Origin: Planctomycetota bacterium
Lineage (GTDB): Bacteria; Planctomycetota; Phycisphaerae; UBA1845
DNA length: 64,000 nt
Reading direction: 5' to 3'
NCBI GenBank assembly: GCA_024280855.1
Contig: JAJRPG010000082.1
Span: 32,391-96,390, forward strand
The position numbers were made by a program, and so were the translations under genes. Below the pieces are notes generated by a model, which saw nothing but the letters and a program-made list of their open reading frames with translations, had not been told where the DNA came from and made no database searches. Shown here one piece after another: positions 1 to 9,955 of this stretch; position 1 is the stretch's first letter; every line of letters begins with the position of its first letter.

Positions 1-1049
1 ACGGCCAGGCCGCAGTCACACTCTTTAATCATATCCGCAAGCCATCCGGGATAATTATTCAACACCGGCAAGCCACTGGCGAGATAATCAAAAAACTTGT
101 TTGGAGAAGTGCCATAATAAAACGAAGGGATATTGCTCAAAATCATCATGCCGACATCCATCTGCGGCAAAAGCTTAGCTAGCTCCTGCTTGGGCATGGA
201 GTCTATCCAGCTAATATAATCATCAAGTTTTTCCGTTTTCGACCGGGCGACAAGACGCTGCTTTTGGTTGCCCTGCCCAATGAAAATAAAACGCACGTTG
301 GAAATGTTGCGTCGTTTAATTTCGGCGACTGCGTCCAACACCGCATCAAGACCATTGGCTAATCCATGCGCGCCGGTAAAGACCAAACGAAATTCTTCAG
401 GCGAACCGTAACGCGCGTCTTGCGGCTTTGCATCAGTTGGCTGGAATAAATCCATGTCAGCGCTATTGGGAATAATTGAAACCTTTTGCTCGGATGCGCC
501 AGCGCGACAAACACCCTCTTTAATACCGGGGGCTAACGCGATAATATGTTTCGCTGCCCGGTATATTTTTCGTTCCAATCTTCGGGCATACCAAACCAGC
601 GCGGGATTCTTCAAAACGCCCATAGCTATCGGCAACTCAGGCCAAAGATCGCGCACTTCAAACACAAAAGGAACGCCTATCTTTTTCGCGCCCTTCATCC
701 CCGGAATCCCCACAGTCAGCGGGGTGGATGAAGCGAAAACGAGATCAGCATCAAGTTGGGACACAACTTTTGTCGCGCCCCGTGCGAACTTTAAGAAAGA
801 TGCAATGCGCTGCATAAAAGACATTTGGTTGCCATAAGAAACCGCGATTTGCTTAATAGAGATTCCATCTATGTCATATGACGAAACCGGATCACTCGAC
901 ACATCAGCCTGATGCCCCACGGCGTAGTTTCCGCAGATCATGGTGACACGATGCCCGGCTTCGATCAGACGGCGGCTCATCTCGTAAGACCGCGTCCCCG
1001 TCGCCCCCTGCTTGGTTGAAAAGTGCTGGTGTATATAGGCTATGTGCAT
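1..1049 (-). CDS. Glycosyltransferase family 4 (WbuB/WcaI-like), 3' end outside window
   Basis: The reading frame starts at an ATG at 1049 (MHIAYIHQHFSTKQG) and stays open to the window edge, so the C-terminus is missing. The N-terminal GT4 fold is recognisable: the HQHF-x5-G-x2-GTRSYE loop near residues 8-23, the motif FEVRDLWPELPIAMG near residue 130, and a TGAHGLANGLD nucleotide-sugar-binding segment near residue 240. Such enzymes transfer a sugar from an activated donor to a growing surface polysaccharide or lipid-linked glycan at the inner face of the membrane. The specific sugar cannot be told. It is transcribed away from the next gene. The family call is firm; WbuB-like is a resemblance only. 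Confidence 0.85.
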   Translation of the reverse strand, partial: MHIAYIHQHFSTKQGATGTRSYEMSRRLIEAGHRVTMICGNYAVGHQADVSSDPVSSYDIDGISIKQIAVSYGNQMSFMQRIASFLKFARGATKVVSQLDADLVFASSTPLTVGIPGMKGAKKIGVPFVFEVRDLWPELPIAMGVLKNPALVWYARRLERKIYRAAKHIIALAPGIKEGVCRAGASEQKVSIIPNSADMDLFQPTDAKPQDARYGSPEEFRLVFTGAHGLANGLDAVLDAVAEIKRRNISNVRFIFIGQGNQKQRLVARSKTEKLDDYISWIDSMPKQELAKLLPQMDVGMMILSNIPSFYYGTSPNKFFDYLASGLPVLNNYPGWLADMIKECDCGLA

Positions 1050-1366
1050 TCTACATATCTCATTCTTCGATTACACTGCGCTCCCCTCTGTTGATCGACG
1101 CGAACCGCGTGCTTACTCCACTTTGCGACAACCCTGAGCAGATTATCGGAAGATAAGTCGTACTGAAATCTCCCGGTAAAATCCAGCCCTAACGGAATTC
1201 GTCCTATTTACATAAGGGATATATTTTTTAATTACTTGTTTCCTGCGTCCAATCAACACCCTATAATAAACGTCGCTTGGGAAACTCAGAGGTTCGGTCA
1301 AATAGGCCGACAAATCTTTTGGACGCACACAGGGGACGATGGTGAACAATCTACGGATATACACAA
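1050..1366. other. Intergenic region between divergent genes
   Basis: A 317-base gap separates the minus-strand glycosyltransferase from the plus-strand surface protein. Open frames in it lack protein-like composition. Both genes must be promoted from here. I see an exact TATAAT at 1262-1267 on the plus strand and no convincing hairpin or RNA gene. Confidence 0.5.
1239..1267 (+). promoter_or_regulatory. Candidate promoter of the IPTL-CTERM protein gene
   Basis: A perfect TATAAT (1262-1267) lies about 100 bases upstream of the GTG start at 1367. The best -35 at 17-base spacing is TTTCCT (1239-1244), a poor match; TTGTTT (1236-1241) would need a 20-base spacer. Only the -10 is strong. Confidence 0.3.
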
Positions 1367-4300
1367 GTGCCTAAATACTCAACGCTTACTTACTCTCATA
1401 CTCGGCTATTGTTAGTCGTAGCCTGTTGCGTTTTGTTAATGGGAACGCTTCCTGCTTACGCGCAAAGTATTGGCCCTACTTCATTACGGATCATTGTTGT
1501 TGACACAGACCAGACCGTTATTCCCGACGCAAAGGTTGGCCTTCGATCACGAGAAGGCCTCGTCATAGAAACATTTGAACTCGCAGAAGGCGCATCTTTT
1601 TTCAAACCAATCGCGTCTGGTCAAACGGGATTATTCATACAGCTACCTGGGAAATCGCTAATCGAAACCTCCGTGCTGCTTCCGCCGACACCGCGCACCA
1701 TGATGATCGTCAGGGTAAAAGACAACCAGGCGTTTGCTGAAATAGTTGATACTCAAACGTTTCTAGCCATGACCCAGGCGGGGCAACGTCGTCCACTTTC
1801 GATTGGCACTGTGGTGATTGCGTCTGGGCTTATCGCACCTGATGGCCAGGGTTTTGATAAACCAACCGGCAGTGGAAATTTCAACAGTGACGGGTTTGAC
1901 GTGTTGAGATTGCCCGCTACTGAGGTTGATACGTTTGGGGCTTGTTGCGACGATCAGTTGCTCACCTGCGAAGATTGCGTACTCAGTACAGACTGTTTCA
2001 CGAGATTCATGGCTAATACCAGTTGCGATACACTTGATCCACCATGCGGAGCAGTCATCGGCGCATGTTGCGCGATACTAGGTGGTTCGTGTACACTCAA
2101 CACACCAATCGCGTGCGTAAATTCTGGGGGTATATACGGCGGTGATTTCACTACATGCTCAGACGGCACCTGTGCGTGCGCATTGGCCTGCCCAAGCGGT
2201 GCAGCCACTGAAGCAGAGCCAATTTGCAGCGACGACTATGATGACACGATCAATACCGGATGCAATGACGTATTTAATATTCCCACGCTGCCTATCAACG
2301 CCAACGGTACAGTCTGCGGAACCGCAGGCACTTTTCGGGCTTCGATTGATTGCATGATTGACGAAAACTGCGCCCAAGGCCGATGCGTCGATGGCCTATG
2401 CGAAGACGTATTCATCACCCAACGTGACACCGACTGGTACTCGTTCACATTGACAGAAGATATGCAATTTTCCATACAACTAGAAGCAGAGTTTCACAAT
2501 GATAGGTTCATCTTCAATGCAACATCAGACTGCTCTAATTTATCAACGGCGGCGCCTCGCATCAGCTCCCCGTCTTGTGGCATAGTCGATCGTTCTTACT
2601 GCCTACCAGCGGGCGACTACTTCATCGCCATTGCCCCAACGGAATTTACCGGCGTCCCCTGCGGCAGCGACTACATACTAACAACCTCCGCATCACCCTG
2701 CCTCACCGGGGCATGTTGCACGCCCGATGGCCAATGCCTGGATAATGTCAACGAACTAACCTGCGCAGCATCACAAGGCCTATGGCAAGGAGCTGCGACA
2801 ACTTGCCAAGCGGTCAATTGCCCATCACCGCCGAGCAATGACTCTTGTAGCACGGCTGAGATTCTAACAATTGGCGACCGTGTCTTTGGCAATAACTTTG
2901 CAGCATCAAGTGATAATGCTCCTGTCTGCGACACAGATTCTCCCGGTGCTGGCGTGTGGTATTCTATCGTTGGAACGGGGAACACGATTTCTATATCAAC
3001 ATGCAACCCAGGCACAGACTTTGATACGTCACTACAAGTTTTCTGCGACTGCGGACCAGCCGGATGCGTGATTGGCAACGATGATGCCCAAGCCGCGAAT
3101 AACGCTTGTAACCTTGGCGGTGTCAACAGCAAAGCCGCGACTTCCTTTTGCACTATCGCTGGACAAGTTTACTACATTCATGTGGGCGGATTCATCGACG
3201 GACAAGGTGTTGTCGCTACGGGCAATTTTGAATTAACCATTACTGACGACGCGATGACATGCAATAACGCCAAACCATGCACCGGCGCTTGTTGCGACGG
3301 CGTAAGCTGCCTTGGAAACATGAGCGACACGGATTGCCAAGCAAGCAGCGGGACTTGGTTTCGCGGCGAAGATTGCAGCCAATTCTCCTGCCCCGGGCCT
3401 TTGCCCGATTCTTGTATTAGCGCAACTTTGATTACAAACCTGCCAGCCGAAATCACAATTAATAATAGTGCCGCATTAGCTGATGGACTTAGCGGTAGTT
3501 GCGATAAGTTTACTCCCACAGCATCAGGACTCATGCAAAATGACTTATGGTTTACTTGGCAGGCGACGCAATCATGCACAGCCGTTGTGAAGGCGACTCC
3601 GATTGATGGGAATTACGACCCAATAATTGCCATTCGTGACGCATGTATCGCGGGGCAGGAAGTAACTTGTCGAGACAGCGGCGATGTTGGCCAATCCGAA
3701 ACCGTTGCATGGTCAGCTATTGCGGGCACGACCTATTACATCCAAGTCGGCGAGACCGGCGACTTCGCAGGCGGCGGGCTAACTCGATTCGAGTTTAATT
3801 GCACCAATGAGACAGGCGCCTGCTGCCTCGACGATGGCACTTGCTCCATGATCGACCAAGCGTCGTGCCAATCTTCTTTAGGCGCATACCAAGGTGATGG
3901 CGTAACATGCCAGGTAAATACTTGCCCATCTCCCCCATCAAACGATGACTGCAGCGCAGCCATTGGCCCACTGACGATCCCATCCGACACGCCTGCCGCA
4001 AACGATTTAGCCACCGACGATGGCCCGGACTGCATCGACGGCGTCGGCGAACTGCCGCTTAGCGTTTGGTACACCGTTGTAGGAACAGGCAACACCATCA
4101 AGACCTCGGTGTGCGACTTCGAGGGTAGTAACGATGACACTTCCATCGTCGTCTTTTGCCGCGATTGCGATAATCCAATATGCATAGCCTCAAACGAAGA
4201 CGGGTGTGGCAGCGGCGAAGGGTTACGCTCGACTGTTGATTGGTGTTCTACCGCAGGGACCACCTATTGGATTGGCGTAGGTAGCCGATTCGGAGTCGTT

Positions 4301-5491
4301 GGCGACTTCACCCTGTCACTGTCGGACGATGACGCGGTTTGCACTAATGCAACCGACTGCGCCGCAGCGCCGACCTATTGCGAATCTGGCGCTCAATCCT
4401 CAGCCGACACACTTTGCGAAGAAATTGTACTCAACGACCTAACCAACAACACGGCTGACATTTGTGCTACCTATTCCGATTTCACGAATCTCTCAGCCAC
4501 GCTATCCCTCGGCTCTACCCACGAACTACGCATCACTGCTTCGACATGCAACGCTTGCCAGGACAAATGGATCAAGGCCTATATTGACTGGAATCAGGAT
4601 GCAGATTTCGACGACGTGGGCGAACTGGTGCTTTCGTCGGAGCAGACATCCATGCCTTGCCCGGAAACCTATGCCCGCATGATAACCGTCCCCGCCGACG
4701 CGACGCTCGGCATTTCTCGAATGCGTATTGTAGTACGAGAAGATGGCGATGATGCGTCTACGCAGTCCTGCGGAATTTTCGGCTGGGGCGAGACAGAGGA
4801 CTATGCGGTACTCATTAAGCAAGCTTCCCCCATCGGCATTCCAGGCGGTCCTTGGGACGACAATGATGTAGACGGTATTCCAAACTTTTGTGACAACTGT
4901 GATGATAACGTCAACGAAGACCAAGCCGATGTTGACGCGGATGGCTTCGGAGATGCTTGCGACAATTGCCCGACCATAGTTAACGAAATGCAGGATGATG
5001 GCGACTCTGATAACGTCGGCGATGTTTGCGACAACTGTCCGGGAGACAGCAACACGTCACAAACCGACGTTGATAACGACGATGTCGGCGACGTTTGCGA
5101 CAACTGCATCTTACGAAACAATGCCACACAAGCGGACGCAGACATTGACGGCGTTGGCGATGCGTGCGACGGCTGTCCAAATATCAGCAACCCCAGCCAA
5201 CTGGATAGTGACAACGACGGTACTGATGACGCCTGTGACGGATGTCCAACTGATTCGACCAAAACCGCCCCAGGCCTATGCGGTTGCGGCGTAAACGATT
5301 TTGGCGATACCGATTTTGACGGTGTCCCAGACTGTGTAGACCGATGCCCCGGTGGCGATGACGCGGTCTTTGGCGATTGCAACGTAGCAATTCCCACGGT
5401 TTCCCAATGGGGACTGCTGATACTCACATTGACGTTGCTGGTGTTAGCCAAGACGGTTATGCTGGGTGAACCTCGAAGCAATCAAGCTTAG
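1367..5491 (+). CDS. Giant secreted surface protein with GACC repeats, GEVED domain, TSP3 repeats and IPTL-CTERM tail
   Basis: The 1374-residue product starts at GTG 1367; no better in-frame start is visible. Residues 1-32 form a signal peptide ending AYAQ. At least six Cys-rich segments beginning GACC (for example TGACCTPDGQC and TGACCLDDGTC) punctuate the first 850 residues and alternate with beta-sandwich stretches of the type LSVWYTVVGTGN. A GEVED-like domain (KWIKAYIDWNQDADFDD, then GWGETEDYAVL) covers roughly 1050-1150. Five to six TSP3-type calcium repeats (DNCP...DxDxDGxGDACD) follow at about 1163-1325. The protein ends with IPTVSQWGLL near 1342, a hydrophobic stretch and a basic tail, the layout of an IPTL/PEP-CTERM sorting signal processed by exosortase-type enzymes. 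It is expected on the cell surface. Ligand and role are unknown. Confidence 0.88.
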   Translation: MPKYSTLTYSHTRLLLVVACCVLLMGTLPAYAQSIGPTSLRIIVVDTDQTVIPDAKVGLRSREGLVIETFELAEGASFFKPIASGQTGLFIQLPGKSLIETSVLLPPTPRTMMIVRVKDNQAFAEIVDTQTFLAMTQAGQRRPLSIGTVVIASGLIAPDGQGFDKPTGSGNFNSDGFDVLRLPATEVDTFGACCDDQLLTCEDCVLSTDCFTRFMANTSCDTLDPPCGAVIGACCAILGGSCTLNTPIACVNSGGIYGGDFTTCSDGTCACALACPSGAATEAEPICSDDYDDTINTGCNDVFNIPTLPINANGTVCGTAGTFRASIDCMIDENCAQGRCVDGLCEDVFITQRDTDWYSFTLTEDMQFSIQLEAEFHNDRFIFNATSDCSNLSTAAPRISSPSCGIVDRSYCLPAGDYFIAIAPTEFTGVPCGSDYILTTSASPCLTGACCTPDGQCLDNVNELTCAASQGLWQGAATTCQAVNCPSPPSNDSCSTAEILTIGDRVFGNNFAASSDNAPVCDTDSPGAGVWYSIVGTGNTISISTCNPGTDFDTSLQVFCDCGPAGCVIGNDDAQAANNACNLGGVNSKAATSFCTIAGQVYYIHVGGFIDGQGVVATGNFELTITDDAMTCNNAKPCTGACCDGVSCLGNMSDTDCQASSGTWFRGEDCSQFSCPGPLPDSCISATLITNLPAEITINNSAALADGLSGSCDKFTPTASGLMQNDLWFTWQATQSCTAVVKATPIDGNYDPIIAIRDACIAGQEVTCRDSGDVGQSETVAWSAIAGTTYYIQVGETGDFAGGGLTRFEFNCTNETGACCLDDGTCSMIDQASCQSSLGAYQGDGVTCQVNTCPSPPSNDDCSAAIGPLTIPSDTPAANDLATDDGPDCIDGVGELPLSVWYTVVGTGNTIKTSVCDFEGSNDDTSIVVFCRDCDNPICIASNEDGCGSGEGLRSTVDWCSTAGTTYWIGVGSRFGVVGDFTLSLSDDDAVCTNATDCAAAPTYCESGAQSSADTLCEEIVLNDLTNNTADICATYSDFTNLSATLSLGSTHELRITASTCNACQDKWIKAYIDWNQDADFDDVGELVLSSEQTSMPCPETYARMITVPADATLGISRMRIVVREDGDDASTQSCGIFGWGETEDYAVLIKQASPIGIPGGPWDDNDVDGIPNFCDNCDDNVNEDQADVDADGFGDACDNCPTIVNEMQDDGDSDNVGDVCDNCPGDSNTSQTDVDNDDVGDVCDNCILRNNATQADADIDGVGDACDGCPNISNPSQLDSDNDGTDDACDGCPTDSTKTAPGLCGCGVNDFGDTDFDGVPDCVDRCPGGDDAVFGDCNVAIPTVSQWGLLILTLTLLVLAKTVMLGEPRSNQA

Positions 5492-5629
5492 AGCGTTTAA
5501 CGGTCAACTTTGGCGTCACTATTTCCATTTTCCAGGCATAGCATGCCTATCACCGCGCGGGCTAAGTGGAACACTCCGGTTATGTGATGAACAATGCGGT
5601 TACGAAGATAGTATGAATACGAGAATTTG

Positions 5630-6244
5630 TTACTTCAGTTCCACGTCCCAATATGCAATGTCTAGAAACTGCTTCCAGGAAGCATACCGCTCGTCTGTGA
5701 GCTTTATCTGCAACATGGGATTGCACTTCGGCTTAATGGGTTCGCGGATAAGTCGAATGTGCGCCTGAGCCGGCGTTCGTCCACCTTTTCTGACGTTGCA
5801 TCGAATGCACGCGCAGACGATATTATCCCAGGTACTTCGCCCGCCTTGCGAACGGGGGATGACGTGATCGAAGCTCAGCTCTTGAGTGACAAACTTTTTG
5901 CCGCAATACTGGCAAGTATTTGCATCGCGGGCGAAAATGTTACGGCGGTTAAATTTAACGTCCAGCCTTGGCAGTTTGGAAAATGATAAAACTCTAACAA
6001 TACGAGGCACCGCTAAATCGAATCGCACGGTCTTAACCCAGTCGTGCCCTTTTTCATCTAACTGCCTCCGCATCGCACTTACCTCAGCCCAGTCCTTAAA
6101 GTCGTAGGATAGATATTGACCATTCTCAACATGAACGACTTCCGCCACATGTTTACGTTGCTTATCTCGTTTGAACAGAAGTGCGAATGCACGACGAGCG
6201 CTGACCACACGAAGGGCCATGTAATGCGCGTTAAGCAGCAACAC
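5630..6244 (-). CDS. HNH endonuclease family protein
   Basis: A 204-residue protein of the widespread small-HNH family. The N-terminus (VLNA-like MLLLNAHYMALRV followed by RRAFALLFK) matches the usual leader of these proteins. The nuclease core is at about 112-165: CQYCGKKF, then the catalytic SFDHVIPRSQGG, then WDNIVCACIRCNVRKGG, giving two CxxC zinc pairs and the H-N-H residues. It probably cuts DNA, but its physiological role is not established in this family. It stands alone, convergent with the large surface-protein gene and facing away from the epimerase gene. Confidence 0.88.
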   Translation of the reverse strand: MLLLNAHYMALRVVSARRAFALLFKRDKQRKHVAEVVHVENGQYLSYDFKDWAEVSAMRRQLDEKGHDWVKTVRFDLAVPRIVRVLSFSKLPRLDVKFNRRNIFARDANTCQYCGKKFVTQELSFDHVIPRSQGGRSTWDNIVCACIRCNVRKGGRTPAQAHIRLIREPIKPKCNPMLQIKLTDERYASWKQFLDIAYWDVELK

Positions 6245-6491
6245 ATTGCTATCAAGACTAGACCGACTTAGGTTTGAGGGCGCTACAGCGAAGACATTAC
6301 CTCCTCGATTTTCAGTCTATACGCTGGGCGATCTGAACTTTACCTAGCCAAGGCGTATGAGTACTCACCCCCAATTGTACCATTCCATAGCCAATTTCTC
6401 AATGAAAATCTTCAACTTACGGTATGGTAAGGGCATCTTTGCTTATTTCTACTTGACCAACAGGCGGTACAAACACTATCGTAGCCGTAAT

Positions 6492-7577
6492 ATGACAGTT
6501 GGAAACGAACGAAAATCACACTTAGTCACAGGTGGCACGGGCCTGCTTGGCAGTCATATTGTCGAACAACTTCGACATAAAGGGCATCGCGTGCGCGTAC
6601 TCTGCCGGGCAGGTAGCGATACTTCATACGTTCAATCAATCGGCGCGAGTATCGTCGAAGGCGACATTACCAACGCCTCATCACTACGTCACGCTTGCCA
6701 GGATATCGACACCGTCTATCACGCAGCGGCAAGGGTAGGAGATTGGGGGCCTTGGTCTGAGTTTGTTACAATTTCCATCGATGGCACACAACACCTTCTC
6801 GAAGCAGCCGCCGGCGCGCAGGTGCGGCGGTTCATTCACATTAGCTCAATCAGCGCCTATGGCCACGTCAATGGTCGGGGATTAGTGCTGGACGAGAGCG
6901 CCCCGCTCGGCGTGAACTTGGCTAAATGGAGCTATTATAGCAGAGCGAAAGTTGCAGCGGAACGGTCGGTTTGGCAAATGCACAAAGCCGTGAAGTTGCC
7001 TGTCACTGTCATTCGACCAAGTTGGTTATATGGCCCACGCGACCGAGCGTCGATGTCTCGTCTTTGCGAGTCCATAAGAAAACGCAAGCTTAAACTTATT
7101 GGCAACGGAGAGAATCGGCTGAATCTAGTTCACGCCGCCAACGTAGCCGAAGCAGCTATCCTGGCGGCCCAAAGCGACAATGCCAATGGCGAGGCATACA
7201 ACGTCTGCCACGATGGGCACATCACCCAGCGTGAATACTTCAATCGTATTGCTGCTCAACTTGGTGAGCCGGAAGTCACCGCGAGCATCCCCTATGGCCT
7301 AGCGAAGTCGCTCGCTTTTATGCTGGAATGCGTGGGCCATGCGACGAAATCTAAGAAGGCTCCGCTCGTCACCCGCTACGCATTATGGCTAATGGGTCGC
7401 CAGTGTTTCTTTGAATGTGAGAAAATCAAGAAGCATTTGGGCTGGAAATCGACTATTGGCTACGAAAATGGCATTGCGGAGGCCGTCGATGACTACCTCA
7501 CCTGCGGCGGGCCTCGTTCAAAAGACAAAGCAGAATTGCAACCGTCCGCACAAACCACAAGCAAAGAATCGGTGTAA
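6492..7577 (+). CDS. NAD(P)-dependent epimerase/dehydratase (extended SDR, 3-beta-HSD-like)
   Basis: The protein has a Rossmann glycine motif TGGTGLLGSH about 11 residues from the ATG at 6492, a cofactor-binding RVLCRAGSD strand, and the catalytic pair YSRAK near residue 150 with an upstream Ser in SSISAYG. Length (about 361 residues) fits extended SDRs acting on nucleotide sugars or sterol-like substrates. The frame is open upstream to an ATG at 6357, but those 45 residues do not look like SDR sequence, so 6492 is preferred; no clear ribosome-binding site settles it. Substrate unknown. The last 25 residues are polar and probably disordered. Confidence 0.85.
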   Translation: MTVGNERKSHLVTGGTGLLGSHIVEQLRHKGHRVRVLCRAGSDTSYVQSIGASIVEGDITNASSLRHACQDIDTVYHAAARVGDWGPWSEFVTISIDGTQHLLEAAAGAQVRRFIHISSISAYGHVNGRGLVLDESAPLGVNLAKWSYYSRAKVAAERSVWQMHKAVKLPVTVIRPSWLYGPRDRASMSRLCESIRKRKLKLIGNGENRLNLVHAANVAEAAILAAQSDNANGEAYNVCHDGHITQREYFNRIAAQLGEPEVTASIPYGLAKSLAFMLECVGHATKSKKAPLVTRYALWLMGRQCFFECEKIKKHLGWKSTIGYENGIAEAVDDYLTCGGPRSKDKAELQPSAQTTSKESV

Positions 7578-7840
7578 CGCCCGCAAAAATCAGGCAATCG
7601 ATCCTTATCACAGGCCAAAGCCCTTTTTCCATTGCATGAGACAAGGTGAAATCGCGTTTTTTCTGGTCAATTTTCGCCCCAATCGTCGATACGAGACATT
7701 AGTTTCGGCTTTTTGTGCCCGCAGCGATACTTGGCTAACCAAGCCTGAAATGGCCGCTCATAGAGTGGAAATTTAATTATACGCTGCATAGCCATGGTTC
7801 ACGCACTAAAATCGGTGCGTCTTACAACGGAGACTCTGAT

Positions 7841-8317
7841 ATGTCTCGACGTCGTCGAAAAAACAAAAATGCAATAGCTGGTAAAGCACGAAATGTTTAC
7901 AAACAGCGACGCGAAATGGCTACAAATACCAAGCGGTCGGTGGAGGAATTCCACTTCGACTTCGACGAACAGCCCGAGGTATCTCCTGATGTCCCCATTT
8001 GCTCGCGCAACGATTTCCGCCCTTCAGCGACACCTGATGTTGTGACGACATCCCGGCATCAAGCTTCGCCTGGCGATAATCAACTGACGTTCCCAGAAAC
8101 TAAAGCCGCACCAGCTGTGATGCGCATTGTAAAAGACGATGACCAAAAAACCGCACCGGCAACTCGTCGAAAATTGATCCAGCAAAATCTCAGCAAGCTC
8201 AACGCGAAATCCGCTGATAGAAATAGCACCTTCACTTGGCGGGGTTACTTCCAGGGCTGTGCTTGGGGCGGGGCTGTAGCAGCCACGATTCTGGCAGCGC
8301 TTCGAATCGCAAGCTGA
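7841..8317 (+). CDS. Small basic protein with C-terminal membrane anchor
   Basis: A 158-residue protein I do not recognise. It starts with a very basic stretch (SRRRRKNKNA), has a polar, probably disordered middle rich in Asp, Pro and Thr, and ends with one hydrophobic segment (GCAWGGAVAATILAALRIA, about 137-157) that could anchor the tail in the membrane. CGGAG at 7829-7833, 7 bases before ATG 7841, supports the start. It converges on prfA with only 23 bases between the stop codons. Confidence 0.65.
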   Translation: MSRRRRKNKNAIAGKARNVYKQRREMATNTKRSVEEFHFDFDEQPEVSPDVPICSRNDFRPSATPDVVTTSRHQASPGDNQLTFPETKAAPAVMRIVKDDDQKTAPATRRKLIQQNLSKLNAKSADRNSTFTWRGYFQGCAWGGAVAATILAALRIAS

Positions 8318-8340
8318 AACCGTTACGGGCGGTAATTGAA

Positions 8341-9435
8341 TTAAATGTTTTGTAGACGCTGCTCTTTATCATGCGTCTGCAAAGCATCGATTAGCTGGTC
8401 CATCTCGCCTTGAATCACTTTATCCAGTGAGTGTAGGTCTAATCTAATACGATGATCTGTTAGACGATTCTGCGGAAAATTATAAGTACGAATTCTTTGC
8501 GAGCGATCACCACTACCCACCATTGTTTTTCTAGCAGCGGACCTTTCATCATCACCAATTTTTTGGAAATGATCGTACAAGCGCGTCTTCATGATACGAC
8601 GGGCTTTTGAACGATTTTTATGTTGGCTTTTATCATCACGCATCGAAACGGTAATGCCTGTCTCCTTGTGTTGCAGCTTAATGGCAGATGAAACCTTGTT
8701 GACGTTTTGACCGCCAGGCCCACCCGCACGAGACACGAATTCATCAACGTCCTTATCCCAGTCAATGGTGATGTTAATCTCTTCCGGCTCGGGCAAAACA
8801 GCTACCGTCGCGGCGGAGGTGTGAATGCGCCCTTGAGTTTCCGTGTCGGGAACCCGCTGCACACGATGCCCCCCACTTTCGTAGCCTAGATACCGGTACA
8901 CTTCCTCACCTTTGATATTCAGCACGATGTCCTTGAACCCGCCCACGTCGGACCCGCTAATGTCCAGCACTTCAACGGTAAATTTTTTCTTCTCGCAATA
9001 ACGCTGATACATATTATATAAGTCACGAGCAAAAAGAGCGGCTTCGTCACCCCCCGTGCCCGCGCGAATTTCCATGATAATCGAGTTGATAGCAGCATCG
9101 TCGTCGGTGACAATCAGGCTTTTTAACTTTTCGAGCAACGCATCGCTTTGCGGGGTTAACTCATCGACCTCCATTGAGGCCATTTCGCGTATATCGTCAT
9201 CTTGGGTTTTGTCTAGCGTAATAGCCTGGGCATCTGTCAACTCAATCCGCATTTTACGAAGCAATCGATACGGATCGACCAACCGACGTAATCGACCTAT
9301 TTCTTTTGTGATACTAACGAGTTTAATGGGATTTGATGACACCGCAGGATCGCAGAGTTGTTCGTTTAGATCCTCTGATCGTAATGACAGTTCTTCAAGT
9401 CTCGCGAGCAGTCGTTCATCAACTTCTACAGCCAT
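8341..9435 (-). CDS. prfA: Peptide chain release factor 1
   Basis: A 364-residue class I release factor with the usual length. The catalytic GGQ loop is present (SRAGGPGGQNVNK, about residue 240), where the Gln is placed in the peptidyl-transferase centre to hydrolyse peptidyl-tRNA. The tripeptide in the anticodon-like position reads P-D-T (RVPDTETQGRIHTS), which fits the PxT type of RF1 (UAA/UAG) and not the SPF type of RF2. It lies 146 bases downstream of rpmE on the same strand, a common bacterial pairing. GGGA upstream of the ATG is a weak ribosome-binding site. Confidence 0.97.
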   Translation of the reverse strand: MAVEVDERLLARLEELSLRSEDLNEQLCDPAVSSNPIKLVSITKEIGRLRRLVDPYRLLRKMRIELTDAQAITLDKTQDDDIREMASMEVDELTPQSDALLEKLKSLIVTDDDAAINSIIMEIRAGTGGDEAALFARDLYNMYQRYCEKKKFTVEVLDISGSDVGGFKDIVLNIKGEEVYRYLGYESGGHRVQRVPDTETQGRIHTSAATVAVLPEPEEINITIDWDKDVDEFVSRAGGPGGQNVNKVSSAIKLQHKETGITVSMRDDKSQHKNRSKARRIMKTRLYDHFQKIGDDERSAARKTMVGSGDRSQRIRTYNFPQNRLTDHRIRLDLHSLDKVIQGEMDQLIDALQTHDKEQRLQNI

Positions 9436-9581
9436 AGCAATAAATCCCAGCCAATGCCGTCAACAACTGACAGAGACAGCATCAATATATGTAGATGGTC
9501 CAGGCGTTGCATAGATAAAAAAACACGCGCATCCCCACTCATGTGTGCGACTGCGCGTGCATGTTAATCAAATCGTGTAGG

Positions 9582-9839
9582 CTAACCCAGCGTATATCTT
9601 TTGCTCTTCGTAGCCTTCTTCTTTTCTGGCTTCTTGAAATACTCGCCGCCGAATTTCTTCGTAAAACGATCGACTCGACCAAGCGAGTCAACCATCTTCT
9701 GCGTACCCGTATAGAACGGATGACAGCTCGAGCAAATCTCGACTTTGATTTCACTAAGAGTGCTGCGGGTTTCGTAGGTTGCGCCGCAACCACACTTAAC
9801 CACGCATGTCTCATACTTCGGATGTATATCTTTCTTCAT
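9582..9839 (-). CDS. rpmE: 50S ribosomal protein L31, zinc-binding form
   Basis: An 85-residue L31 from ATG 9839 ([20 protein letters not shown]). AGGATA just upstream supports this start over a longer frame beginning at 9884. The zinc ligands are present (CxC near 16-18, CSSC near 37-40), so this is the C+ form. HPFYTG and the [13 protein letters not shown] core are typical. The C-terminus carries a lysine-rich extension ([13 protein letters not shown]), as in several planctomycete homologues. It sits between asnB and prfA. Confidence 0.95.
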   Translation of the reverse strand: MKKDIHPKYETCVVKCGCGATYETRSTLSEIKVEICSSCHPFYTGTQKMVDSLGRVDRFTKKFGGEYFKKPEKKKATKSKRYTLG

Positions 9840-9955
9840 GTCTATCCTACCAATCCCGGTCAGCAGCTCATTTCTCTCGAGCACCTAAGTATATGCTTCC
9901 GCTGACACTTTTCAAGTGGGCATACCTAACAACCTTTCAGACGGCGAAAATCCAA

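Noticed and set aside
1143..1364. Minus-strand 73-residue frame in the first gap
   Set aside because: Composition is basic and random-looking, with no start signal and no family features.
4855..5340. Tandem DNA repeats in the giant surface-protein gene
   Set aside because: They are explained by the TSP3 protein repeats and the DNA copies are diverged, so they are not listed as a separate element.
5534..5548. AGGCAT-AGC-ATGCCT palindrome between the giant surface-protein gene and the HNH gene
   Set aside because: Six-base stem with no T-run on either strand; too weak to call a terminator.
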